Source: Toxorhynchites rutilus septentrionalis | Taxonomy: Eukaryota; Arthropoda; Insecta; Diptera; Culicidae | Direction: 5' to 3' | Assembly: GCF_029784135.1 (NCBI RefSeq) | Contig: NC_073744.1 | Span: 104,701,766-104,765,765, forward strand | Length of the DNA: 64,000 nt | Part shown: in pieces, positions 54,162 to 64,000 of the stretch | Position numbering within the stretch: position 1 is the stretch's first letter | How the letters are laid out: the number at the start of each line of letters is the position of its first letter | Notes under the pieces: generated by a model | What the model saw: only the letters and a program-made list of their open reading frames with translations | Databases searched by the model: none | Told to the model about the DNA's origin: nothing | Position numbers and translations under genes: made by a program

Positions 54162-55545
54162 ATTAAACCTCCCAAAAAAGAGTTTAGGAAATACAGTTCA
54201 ATGCTTTCTAAAACAATATCCAAAATAATAATAAAACACAAATTGATTTTTTCATAATTTGTTTGCCAGGATATGATGAGTATGTGAATTTGGCAGTTGT
54301 TCTGAGCTTATTGATTTTCACCAATTCTTAAATTGCTTCTAGATTGAAAGTACAGTAATTTACACTTATCTCGACATTTAGCTAATTGGACGGACCTGTA
54401 ATGCGACATATTTAGTTGGACATTTTTGTAAACATAGAGATCGGGGTCCAAATTATGACCCCACATTGAAAGTCGACACTGTACCACTGTAATCACAAAT
54501 GTTCAATGACTGGTTAAAAAAACCACCAATCCGACACTGAGTGGTGATAATGCGACGTTCCATTGAATGTAATTTACTGTAAAATATGTCACAAGCTGGA
54601 TGGGAAGAAATTTTCCAATTGTGAAAGCTGTGACGAGTGGCAAATGCAATCGCTAAACAGAAAGGTTTAGCCGAACAAGATGGGGATATCGAGTGATAAC
54701 AAAACAATAATCTCTTTAGATTGAAGATAATTTTGTGATCCTGAAAAGGACCCTTTTTAGCCTGCATGTGAATCCAACGAGCGAACAAATCGTAATGAAT
54801 GTATTTCTTTCTTTCTTTCTTTGTTTTTAAGAGGCTTTAAACTTTGCAGTTCATTCGCCTCTAACCCAGTGAAGAGCCACAATAAAACCAGCCCAGAGGG
54901 GACTGGCGAAAGGGAAACCAACAAAATCACTCATCAGACCTGTCCGCTCGACTCTCGGTTAAAGAAGAAGGTAGGAAGGGATCCTATGCTTCATAAGATA
55001 TTTAATATATGCTGTAAAGAAAAGTAAAAATTTTCTGATCCGAGGACCAAAGCAGTAACGAAGCACAAGTGACCCAGCGAAAGGCGTGTTCCAAAGCCAA
55101 AAAACAAAAAGGCCCTTCTCAGGAGGATAGGAAGGAAAGGAGTGGAAAGGATTTGGGTGGGATTAGTGGAGTGGGAGGGGGTGGGAGTGGTATGGGAAGG
55201 AAAGAGGGGAGGAGTGGGTGTGGGGTGGGGTGAAATGAAATGAAATACAGTTTGAATGGATAATAAAATATAGTGGTTTTGAATTTAATGGTATATAGTA
55301 TAGCTGAAAAATGGAGAGGTTTATTTAATGAATTTATCCTCCTTGGTGAGTGTGACTGTAAAGTTAGGAAATCAGTTAAGTAATGTAATAAATGGAATAT
55401 ATATGTGAGAATATGTATTAATAGATGCGTGTATATATATGTATGTAGTTACATACATGTATATACACACATGATCACGCATACATGACCGTGAAGTGGC
55501 GAACTGTAATAAATAAACAATTTCAAAAGTACTTAGTATTTCGAT

Positions 55546-58500
55546 TTAGATTTTACCAAAGAAGTCGGTTTCTTTCAGAAACGCAATAAGATTGGTTGCT
55601 TGGGTCTCGTCTCTACTGAGGATATCTCGGAGACTCTGACCTATATTGTGTCGGGCTCGAGCATCTTTGGTATGTTGACATTCTAATAGAAGATGGCTAA
55701 CGGAAACGGGTGCTACGTTGCAAGCACATTGGGGTTTTTCGGCTCTGTAGAACAAGTGTGAGTGGCTGAAGTTAGTGTGCCCAATTCGAAGACGGGTAAG
55801 GACTTGCCTTTCCCTACTATTGAGACGGTCCTCCCAAGGGAGAGTGGAATTTTTGATTTGATGAAGATGAGTGGGACGGCTGTTTATCCAGTCTATGTCC
55901 CAACTTTCACGGACTTGCTGTTTTACCCAGCGGACAATGTCAGATGGAGGACAGGGCATGTCTGGGGGTTCCATTTTGCTGCCCTTGCCGGCCAATATGT
56001 CGGCGGCTGTGTTTCCGCGGATTCCTGAGTGACCAGGAACCCAGCAGAAGGAGATGTTTTTATCTGAAGCAGCCTCTTCTGTTTGTATTATCCATGGGTG
56101 TTTGCTGTTTCCACTTAGAAGATCATGGAGACAGCTAGCTGAGTCGGAAAATATTGTGGTAGGAAGGAAATCATGGGTGCATTCTTGGGTAGCTATTAAA
56201 AGGGCGAAAGCTTCCGCACTGAAGATGGAGCATTGCGGTGGAAGAGAAAAGCTACCTATGTATCTACTCTCAAAAATTCCACATCCAACTCCATCGGCAT
56301 TGACTGAACCATCTGTATATACCTGGTGATTAATTTGAAAATTGGATGCAATGAGGTTATTGAAGCAAGCTTTGATTTTTGGAGAAGGGTCTCCCGCTCG
56401 GACAGCCTTAAGAAGATCAAGGTTAATGTTCGGCGGTTTGACGTTCCAATTTCTTCCCGTAGCAGATGGCCGTTCACAAATATTGGGGAGGTCTTTGTTT
56501 GTGAGGTTGTTGAATGATGTTTTGGCCCTGCGTGTTAGTGGGACATTGTGGTCACTGTCGGGAAGTGACAGGTGACGGATGGCTTTATTTGTGATGGCTT
56601 TTGTCGCCAGGTGTTTGAAGGGAAGTTGACCACTTTCAGCCATTACGGCAAGAGTGGGGCTAGTGGGAAAAGCTCCGATTGCAATCCTGACTGCTTTATT
56701 GTAAACTGGTTGAATGGTGTTTAACACACCGTCCCCTCCGCGGCTGAAGGTGCCTATTCCGTATAGGATTTTTGGGACCAACCAAACGTTTACAATATTC
56801 AGCAGTGTTTTTCTGTGACCAGAGGCTAGGTTGCCTGCAATAGCCTTGATGATGTTCAGCTTCATTCTGGTGGCTATTTTGGTCTTTTGGGAATGTGGTA
56901 AGAAGTTGAGTTTCTTATCAAAAGTAACTCCTAGTATTTTCAATGTCCTCGTTGTGGGGATCGGGATTTTGTTAAGTTGAAGATAGGTTCTCCTACTGAG
57001 ATGTTTTCCAATGTACATGTGCTTGGATTTCTCCGGGGAAATTTTAAAACCTGTTTTTAGAGCCCAGTTTTGGATGGAGTCTAAGGTTTTTTGAAGCCTC
57101 TTTCTCTGATTTAAGCCGAAGCAGCTCATAGAGATAAGAGTTATGTCATCTGCATAGACTATGATCTTTATGTGATCGGGAATTAGTTCGAAGATGGATT
57201 GCATAGCAATGTTGAAAAGGGTAGGTGAAAGTGCTGAGCCTTGGGGGAAACCGTTTTCAGGGATTTTTAAAGAAGACCTATGGTTGTTGATGATGGTTTT
57301 GAAAGACCGGTTTTCAAGAAAACTTTTTATGAAGAGGCCTAACCTCCCACGAATCCCCCAGTTGAAGAGGCTTTTCAGCACTGGGTATCTCCATGCCCGA
57401 TCGAAGGCCTTGGATAGGTCAAGTGAAACGATATCTATGTTCTGTAATTTTTCAGTTGCGGCGTCTAGGATTTTTTCGATTGCTACGAGGCAATCTTCTG
57501 TACCTTTTCCCGGGCGGAATGCGAATTGTCTGGAATCAATCAGCTTATTTGACTCGAGAAAGGTCGTTGAGCGTCGATTTATTATTTTTTCCATGACTTT
57601 CCCAACACAACTTAGAAGAGTGATGGGGCGGAAATTGTCGAGAAGATGATTGTTCATGTCTGGTTTCGGGATACAGATCATTAAACCCTCTTTCCAGCAA
57701 CTGGGGAGGGTTCCACTGTCCCAGACTTTGTTGAGGAGCTTCAGAAGTGCTTTTTTCCCGAGATGAGGTAGTTTCTTTAGCATCGGGTAGCTGATGTCAT
57801 CGGGTCCGGTGGATCCTTGTTTGACTTTGTTCAGTACCCAATCGAGCTCTTTGAGGGAGAGGTTTTTGTTGAAGTCAAATTCCACATCGGTATGAAAATC
57901 GATGGGAATTTTTTCGCATTCCGTTTTGTGGGTTTGAAAGGTTTGGTCGTAATTTTGATTGGAGGAGGCAGATGCAAAGAAATCTCCGAACGCCTCGGCG
58001 ATGATTTTCCGGTCATTGGTGTATTGACCGTTAATAAGAAGATTATACTCTTTGCTTCTTTTCTTGCCATGAAGCCTACCAATCTTACTCCATAACTCCT
58101 TTGTCGACGTGTTAGGGTTAATTTCGCTGACGAATTTAGCCCAACTATTGTGTTTGGCTGAATTAATGGCAGTTCGAGCTTCGTTGCGAGCCCTTTGGAA
58201 CTCTGTGAGCAGAGTGGGCTTATGGGGGTTATCCGGATGGGCCTTTCTGAGTTTGCGTAAGGCCTTACGTCGACCTTTGATCGCTGCCTTCACCTCAGGC
58301 GACCACCATGGTTTTGTTAAGTTGAAGATAGGTTCTCCTACTGAGATGTTTTCCAATGTACATGTGCTTGGATTTCTCCGGGGAAATTTTAAAACCTGTT
58401 TTTAGAGCCCAGTTTTGGATGGAGTCTAAGGTTTTTTGAAGCCTCTTTCTCTGATTTAAGCCGAAGCAGCTCATAGAGATAAGAGTTATGTCATCTGCAT

Positions 58501-60506
58501 AGACTATGATCTTTATGTGATCGGGAATTAGTTCGAAGATGGATTGCATAGCAATGTTGAAAAGGGTAGGTGAAAGTGCTGAGCCTTGGGGGAAACCGTT
58601 TTCAGGGATTTTTAAAGAAGACCTATGGTTGTTGATGATGGTTTTGAAAGACCGGTTTTCAAGAAAACTTTTTATGAAGAGGCCTAACCTCCCACGAATC
58701 CCCCAGTTGAAGAGGCTTTTCAGCACTGGGTATCTCCATGCCCGATCGAAGGCCTTGGATAGGTCAAGTGAAACGATATCTATGTTCTGTAATTTTTCAG
58801 TTGCGGCGTCTAGGATTTTTTCGATTGCTACGAGGCAATCTTCTGTACCTTTTCCCGGGCGGAATGCGAATTGTCTGGAATCAATCAGCTTATTTGACTC
58901 GAGAAAGGTCGTTGAGCGTCGATTTATTATTTTTTCCATGACTTTCCCAACACAACTTAGAAGAGTGATGGGGCGGAAATTGTCGAGAAGATGATTGTTC
59001 ATGTCTGGTTTCGGGATACAGATCATTAAACCCTCTTTCCAGCAACTGGGGAGGGTTCCACTGTCCCAGACTTTGTTGAGGAGCTTCAGAAGTGCTTTTT
59101 TCCCGAGATGAGGTAGTTTCTTTAGCATCGGGTAGCTGATGTCATCGGGTCCGGTGGATCCTTGTTTGACTTTGTTCAGTACCCAATCGAGCTCTTTGAG
59201 GGAGAGGTTTTTGTTGAAGTCAAATTCCACATCGGTATGAAAATCGATGGGAATTTTTTCGCATTCCGTTTTGTGGGTTTGAAAGGTTTGGTCGTAATTT
59301 TGATTGGAGGAGGCAGATGCAAAGAAATCTCCGAACGCCTCGGCGATGATTTTCCGGTCATTGGTGTATTGACCGTTAATAAGAAGATTATACTCTTTGC
59401 TTCTTTTCTTGCCATGAAGCCTACCAATCTTACTCCATAACTCCTTTGTCGACGTGTTAGGGTTAATTTCGCTGACGAATTTAGCCCAACTATTGTGTTT
59501 GGCTGAATTAATGGCAGTTCGAGCTTCGTTGCGAGCCCTTTGGAACTCTGTGAGCAGAGTGGGCTTATGGGGGTTATCCGGATGGGCCTTTCTGAGTTTG
59601 CGTAAGGCCTTACGTCGACCTTTGATCGCTGCCTTCACCTCAGGCGACCACCATGGGACGCATTTCCTGCCAGGGATGCCACTGGTTCTAGGGATGTGCA
59701 ACATTGCAACCTCAAGGACAACTTTGGAGAATTCCTCGGCTGTCCAGTCTTGTTTAGCGGAAAGGCGGTTTTCAATATCAAATTGATAGCCAGCCCAGTC
59801 AGCATATTCAAATTTCCATCTTGGCCTTGTTGGAAACTCTGGAGAAGATTGGCCGAAGGAGATGAGAATTGGAAAATGATCGCTGCCGCAGGTATCATCG
59901 TGAATGTTCCATGAAAGTTTTGAAGAGAGTTTGTGTGATACCATAGTAAGATCAATGGCCGAAGTAGTAGCAGTATGATGAATTCTGGTGTGTTGGCCGT
60001 TGTTTAGAAGGAGTAGGGAATGGTCGGAGATAAAATCTTCGATTATAGATCCTTTTTGATCGAGGTATGCGCCTCCCCAGGCGTATGAGTGGGCGTTGAA
60101 ATCACCCATAAGTATGATTGGGGCGGGAAGTTGGGAGAACAGATGGTCCAGTTGGCCTCGTAGAGTGGCCGGATTAGAATTATTAGTGATGTAGATGCTG
60201 ACGACAGTGATTGGAAAGGGGTGTTTAATGCGTACTACCACTGCCTGAAGGTCGGTGGTAATTGCAAGAAGATCATGTGGAGTGCCATCCTTGATTGCGA
60301 TTGCAACTCCGTGCTTTGAGGGGTTGGGACCCTCTTTGAAGTATGTGATGTACTTTGGGATGAAGTGTTTGTTGAAATTGTTTGGTGTCATAGTTTCTTG
60401 AAGGGCTATGACTGTGGGATTAGAGCTCGAAATAAGAATTTTTAGTTCTAAAATATTTTGTCGGATACTTCTGATGTTCCATTGTATCCCGAATTTCTGT
60501 ATTGGA
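55546..60506 (-). pseudogene. LOA-3 ORF2, disrupted by a tandem duplication
   Basis: The frame opens upstream of 60391 and runs through EN and RT to YLQLNK at about 58310. There it enters the second copy of the duplicated segment out of frame. The frame 55546-58356 carries everything from WWSPEVKAAIKG to the C-terminus. Both pieces contain RT motifs A-C (SLDLSKAFDRAW, FPQGSALSP, VYADDITLIS). Apart from the duplication (1345 bp, not a multiple of three) I see no other break in ORF2. Confidence 0.9.
56968..59657. repeat. 1345-bp direct tandem duplication inside LOA-3 ORF2
   Basis: 56968-58312 and 58313-59657 read the same throughout, with predicted peptides identical at a constant 1345-bp offset. 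The junction CACCATGG|TTTTGTTAAG joins sequence after ACCACCATGG to sequence before GTTAAGTTGAAG, with about 2 bp of shared bases. Confidence 0.93.
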
Positions 60507-60569
60507 GTGAATGTGTTGGTGTTTTTAGCTCTAATTCCTAAGTCTTAATTGTGTGTATGTTTGAACTAT

Positions 60570-62017
60570 TCAAAGAGAATTAGTTCGATGGTCCTTTACC
60601 CTTGGAAAGAGAAGCTTTCTTTGAGGTATTGGTGTTGTTTTTGTTTGGTGTAGAAGTCTTTGGAGTGTTTGTTGTGTTTGTGTTGTTTTTTGTTGAATGT
60701 GCGTTGCTGTTGTTGTTATTGTTGTTTTTTGTTTGATGAGTGTTGTTGTTGTTGTTGTTGTTGTTGTTTTCTGTTGGGGTTGTATTGTTATTTGTTGTTG
60801 GTGTCTGTTTTTGTTCATTTCTTGTCTTTATTAGTTAGGGTTTCATCTTCGGATTTTTGATCTGAATCTGAAGATGAGCCTTTCGCAATTTTTCTTTTAT
60901 TTTTATTTTTGTTTGGAACATCGGAAGTATCCATGGAGATGACTGATTCGCTCTCAGATTCAGCTGTTGAACTATCAGTTGTCGAATCTGTCATGGTAGT
61001 GTCGAGTGTAGTATCAATTGAAGGGGTGCTTTCGCGGCTGGAAGAGGCCGAAACGGCCGAGGCAGTTGCAGCGCAGTTGCATTTACAGTTGCAGCTGGTT
61101 ACTGATTTTTGCAAGTTGGAGAGTTTGTCTTGCAAGACACTTGCATATGTTGGTCCATTAATTTGTCCATTGTATTTGTCCTTTGCCTCTTTATAGGAGA
61201 TACCATAGTCGACTCGGATTTTGGTAATATTATTTTCGCATTGCCATACAGGGCATTTCCTGTTCGAAGAGGAATGGTCCCCTTGGCAATTCACGCAAAA
61301 TGCTGAAGCGTTGCAGGTTTTAGTTCCATCCTTTTGTTCTGGATGTTCTTGACCGCAATTTCTGCAAAGCGGGTTATCGCGTTTGCATCGTTTGCTTGTA
61401 TGCCCAAATTTGTAGCATTTAAAGCATTGCATTGGGTTGGGATAGAAATTTCTAGTCCCAGCCCGAATAAATCCGAAATTAATGAAGTCTGGAACAACAG
61501 TTCCACGAATAGTTAAAATGAGAGTGGCAGTTGGCACAACAATATTATTCTCCTTCCTGGTTATGCGCTTGACATCGATCACACCTTGATCGGAAAGCTC
61601 TGTAACCAGTTCGGATTCCTTGATGTCCATGACATCACGGCAAGTAACAACACATTTACGTTGGTTAAGGGTTGGGTGGTAAATCACTTCAATAGGGGTT
61701 CCGTCAATCAGTTGATTAATTAAAAGGAGCTTACCAATGATATCCTCATCCTTGGCCGTAAGGATATATTGAGTCCTCTTCTTGTCGTCTCGTTGCGGTC
61801 GCGCTGTGTAATATTTTTTTCCTACAGCGTTAGCGATCGTCTTGCTTACTATGAACGGATTAGTCGGGATTATGTTCTCTCCTGTTGCACGAAGTAGCAG
61901 GATTTGAAGATTTCCGTTTAGTGGGTCGGCCCACCTTGGAGCGGTACGTTGGGTAGGTTTACCCTCGTACATGTTTGTAGCTCGGCCTCCCGGAAGCCCG
62001 GAGCTACTTGAAGCCAT
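60570..62017 (-). pseudogene. LOA-3 ORF1 (Gag), frameshift near the 3' end
   Basis: Reads from MASSSSGLPGGRATNMYEGK through the zinc knuckles CFKCYKFGHTSKRC, CRNCGQEHPEQ and FCVNCQGDHSSSNRKC and the Ser/acidic region to NKDKK, stopping at 60815 after 400 residues. A small deletion relative to LOA-2 shifts the frame; the Asn/Gln/Thr tail continues in another frame to about 60570. The N-terminal and knuckle parts are intact, so a functional, tail-less Gag is possible. Confidence 0.85.
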
Positions 62018-62682
62018 GCTGTTGTCTGGCTACACCCTAGGTATAGCCGATGACTGGGGTTTTCTTCGGGTTAAAACACTATATAATATTTATGGGGGCT
62101 TTACACTTAGGGAAATGTGCCCAGAAATTCACACTTTTTTAACCAGAGCACTTGTAAAACCACCAATATCGCGTATAAGCTTTTGAAATTGTTTTCACCA
62201 GTCACTTCACTGTCCGTAAGCGCACGTCTTCTTTTTAAATTATATTTTATATTTAAAATCACTAATCGCTACAAATAAACTGCCAACACTGCCCAAAAGA
62301 AAAAAGGGGGCGTGGCGTTGGTGACGCCGAAAAGCGCGCGCTTTTCCGGCACGCCGGTAAGCACCGCTCACTGCGGTCGAAGTAAACGGATGTCGTCTGC
62401 TGCAGCAAATCTGTAAACTAAAACTATATTGAGGACTAACTTAGCCTTCAGAAAGGCTGCTAGAAGCAAAAGTTAGTTTTTTAGGTGTGAAAAAACAGGT
62501 AAAATCTGCAAACTCCTTCCAAGGCGCCAGAGGGTGACGTTCCAGTCCGAGATCCAAAAGCGCCGTGGAATGTATTTTTTGCCATCGCTCCCTTTTAACG
62601 CTCATTCGTTCGTCTCGTTGGACTCGCCCCTCTGGCTGAGTCTGCCGTTTTGGTTCTATCCTGTGAGTGTGTACCGCTAGAG

Positions 62683-62690
62683 TATAAAAC
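62683..62690 (+). promoter_or_regulatory. TATA box of the rightmost H2A copy
   Basis: AGAGTATAAAACACGCGGAC, identical in core to the copies at 36454 and 53617. LOA-3 sits ~115 bp upstream. Confidence 0.65.
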
Positions 62691-62756
62691 ACGCGGACCC
62701 CAAAAAAATACCTTATTTTCTTTCAAACCGTAAACCCGTGTGGTTGTACGGCATCG

Positions 62757-62994
62757 GCATCGTGGACGTAACAAAGGAGGACAAGTTAAGGGAAAGGCAA
62801 AGTCTCACTCGAACCGTACAGGTCTCCAGTTCCCTGTTGGTCGCATTTACTGATTGCTCCGCAAGGGTAACTAGGCCGAACAGATTGGTGCCGGAGCACC
62901 AGTATACCTAACAGCGATTATAGAGTTTCGGCCGTCGGAGTGCTCGAGTTGGCTTGCAAAGCTGCTCACGACAATCAGAAAACCCGCATCAAGA
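62757..62994 (+). pseudogene. Histone H2A pseudogene (H2A-2, plus copy)
   Basis: Degenerate start (ATCG for ATGTC), [28 protein letters not shown] or H with a stop replacing Arg, LLRKG, AEQIGAGAPVYL, an indel, then ELACKAAHDNQKTRI. The C-terminal docking domain is not recognisable. Stem-loop GGTTCTTTTCAGAACC at 63230-63245. Mirror counterpart of 36135-36400. Confidence 0.87.
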
Positions 62995-63229
62995 ACAGAG
63001 CAGTTTCGGTTCGGCGCTCATCAAGGCAACAATTAGTTTCAGTGAGTGGCAAAGTGTTTCTCCGGCACGTCGCATTAAATGTAATTTACTGAACAACATG
63101 TCACAAGCTGGATGGGAAGAAATTTTCCAACTGTGAAAGCTGTGGCGAGTGGCAAACGCAATAGCTAAACAGGAAGGTTTAGCCGAACAAGATAGAAATA
63201 TCGAGTAATAACAAAAAGACAACACCAAA

Positions 63230-63245
63230 GGTTCTTTTCAGAACC
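63230..63245 (+). other. Histone 3' stem-loop of the rightmost H2A copy
   Basis: GGTTCTTTTCAGAACC then ATCAAC and TAAAGAGTAAAC; a perfect 6-bp stem. Confidence 0.78.
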
Positions 63246-63284
63246 ATCAACATGTTCATAAAGAGTAAACAGTAAACTAATCCA

Positions 63285-63572
63285 TTTTGACGTAGGACTA
63301 CGTCTTTCATTTCTATACCGGGGTGTAAAACCAAAGTTTCGAGAACGAAAGCGTTACGCTGGAGACCGAGATTTTGAGCGTTAATAGCTCTTAAACAACT
63401 GAATGAAATGGTATGATAAACACTTCATTTGAAAGATAAAATGTCTATGCGTCATATACTTGTTACTTTTTCATCCAAAATCTTGTTTCAATAGTCTTAA
63501 AATTGCTTTCAAAACAGGCTATTGAAATCACCAATCGGTATATAAGCGAGCGCCGCTCGTAAACCCACTCAG
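63285..63572 (-). mobile_element. Palindrome end of an E element (E4)
   Basis: TTTTGACGTAGGACTACGTC (palindrome 63289-63304), then the E right end in reverse (TTTCATTTCTATACCGGGG; a TATATAAG at about 63540-63547). It is cut at 63572 by the Jockey-3 start. Same sequence as 25605 to about 25320 and 52906 to about 52625. Confidence 0.75.
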
Positions 63573-63680
63573 TCATTCGGCATCGGACTGTTGAGCAGTC
63601 CAGTTCACTTTGCTTTCGCTGCGCTTCGATCTAAGATTGGACCCCACCAGTGGTAATCCAACTTGGATATCGTCGTGTGG
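63573..63680 (+). mobile_element. Jockey-type 5' end (Jockey-3)
   Basis: TCATTCGGCATCGGACTG and ~90 bp of 5' UTR as in Jockey-1. It is interrupted at 63681 by the poly-A complement of a minus-strand element. The rest would lie beyond the window. Confidence 0.75.
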
Positions 63681-64000
63681 TTTTTTTTTTGGCAGACTTA
63701 TCTCACTTCTTAACGAGGCTAACCTAGCCAGAATTTTCACCTGCCCCCGGGCTTCTGAATGCCAAAGGGGGACTAGGCTCTGCGGAATGCACGTATCTGC
63801 ATGCTCGTGCTGTTTCAGTCCTGACCGAGAAATTGTCGGACAATCGCGCAGGTGCTAAGGATGACCGACTTTTGGATGCCGGCCAATTCCTTCTCCATGT
63901 TCAACACCTTTAGCGCTTCCAGAAGTGTCTTCGGGATAATTCCAGTTCCAGAGAGAACGACTGGAACAATTCTTGGGACCTCCCTTAGCCCCCACAGTTC
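63681..64000 (-). mobile_element. 3' end of another non-LTR retrotransposon
   Basis: A run of ten T at 63681-63690 is the poly-A complement. A ~120-bp 3' UTR and the C-terminus of an RT protein follow; the remainder is beyond the window. Confidence 0.7.
63815..64000 (-). CDS. Non-LTR reverse transcriptase C-terminus (partial)
   Basis: 62 codons read from the window edge to TGA (63815-63817). EVPRIVPVVLSGTGIIPKTL and IQKSVILSTCAIVRQFLGQD resemble a C-terminal tail (V-PVVIGALG-IP… QK-ALLGTA-ILR pattern) found downstream of RT in some non-LTR families. It is clearly different from the I, LOA, R1 and Jockey C-termini in this window. Clade not assigned. Confidence 0.55.
   Translation of the reverse strand, partial: ELWGLREVPRIVPVVLSGTGIIPKTLLEALKVLNMEKELAGIQKSVILSTCAIVRQFLGQD

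Larger units (their letters stand above)
52907..54805 (+). repeat. Tandem H2A units, period 1317 bp
   Basis: AATAATAATAAAACACAAAT starts at 52907 and again at 54224. The second copy continues to 54805, is interrupted by LOA-3, and resumes at 62568. So the H2A unit (3' flank, promoter, gene, stem-loop) is arranged head to tail, as in a histone cluster. Confidence 0.85.
54807..62567 (-). mobile_element. LOA/I-like retrotransposon LOA-3
   Basis: The 3' tail (AAAG repeats) is at about 54806-54822, the 3' UTR runs to 55545, then ORF2, ORF1 (to 62017) and a ~550-bp 5' UTR. The target duplication GAATGTATTT is at 54797-54806 and 62568-62577; the empty site is at 53498-53514. Without the 1345-bp internal duplication its length (~6.4 kb) equals LOA-2. 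The outer 5' UTR differs from that of LOA-2. Confidence 0.9.

Overview
The window looks like repeat-choked intergenic DNA from an insect, most likely a culicine mosquito (Aedes type). This is inferred from the mix of RNase H-bearing I/LOA-like, R1-like and Jockey-like non-LTR retrotransposons, short inverted-repeat elements, and insect-type replication-dependent histone gene remnants with TATA boxes and 3' stem-loops. I see no intact host gene, no tRNA or rRNA gene and no bacterial feature. Species assignment is inference.

Layout. 1-1688: 3' end of an I-group retrotransposon. 1689-6330: mostly short non-autonomous elements whose ends carry a 16-bp palindrome (GACGTAGGACTACGTC or close variants) or a GGTTATATC hairpin, plus a 168-bp dead-on-arrival I-group 3' tail with a 13-bp target duplication. 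6331-14568: a decayed I-group element (I-A) with a second, antisense I-group element (I-B, 10317-13197) inserted into it. 14647-18953: a Jockey-type element with a full EN-RT frame. 18954-35262: a deep nest. Element E1 (with a ~197-bp satellite) is hit by LOA-1 (minus strand), LOA-1 by an R1-like element (21504-29860, 12-bp target duplication), the R1 ORF1 by element E2, and E2 by a 151-bp MITE and by a 1.14-kb palindrome of two head-to-head histone H3 pseudogenes.

35264-63284 is a decayed histone H2A region. Two H2A remnants point left (36.1-36.4 kb, 43.8-44.0 kb) and three point right (49.9, 53.7, 62.8 kb). They flank a large inverted repeat whose centre (45.9-48.3 kb) holds a fold-back element and a palindrome-ended element with a minisatellite and a TA-flanked MITE. 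LOA-2 (36575-42940, apparently intact) and LOA-3 (54807-62567, with a 1345-bp internal tandem duplication) lie at the same position and in the same relative orientation upstream of two H2A copies. E3 (50406-52906) carries the satellite in a clean 198-bp array. The window ends with another E end, a Jockey 5' end and the C-terminus of a minus-strand reverse transcriptase.

How it works together: the only plausibly active unit is LOA-2 (ORF1 452 aa, ORF2 of about 1217 codons with EN, RT and RNase H). The Jockey ORF2 is open but its ORF1 is broken. The most unusual theme is the repeated association of complete histone transcription units (TATA box, coding remnant, 3' stem-loop) with palindrome/hairpin-ended elements and with large inverted repeats. 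All alignments were made by eye; no database search was possible.
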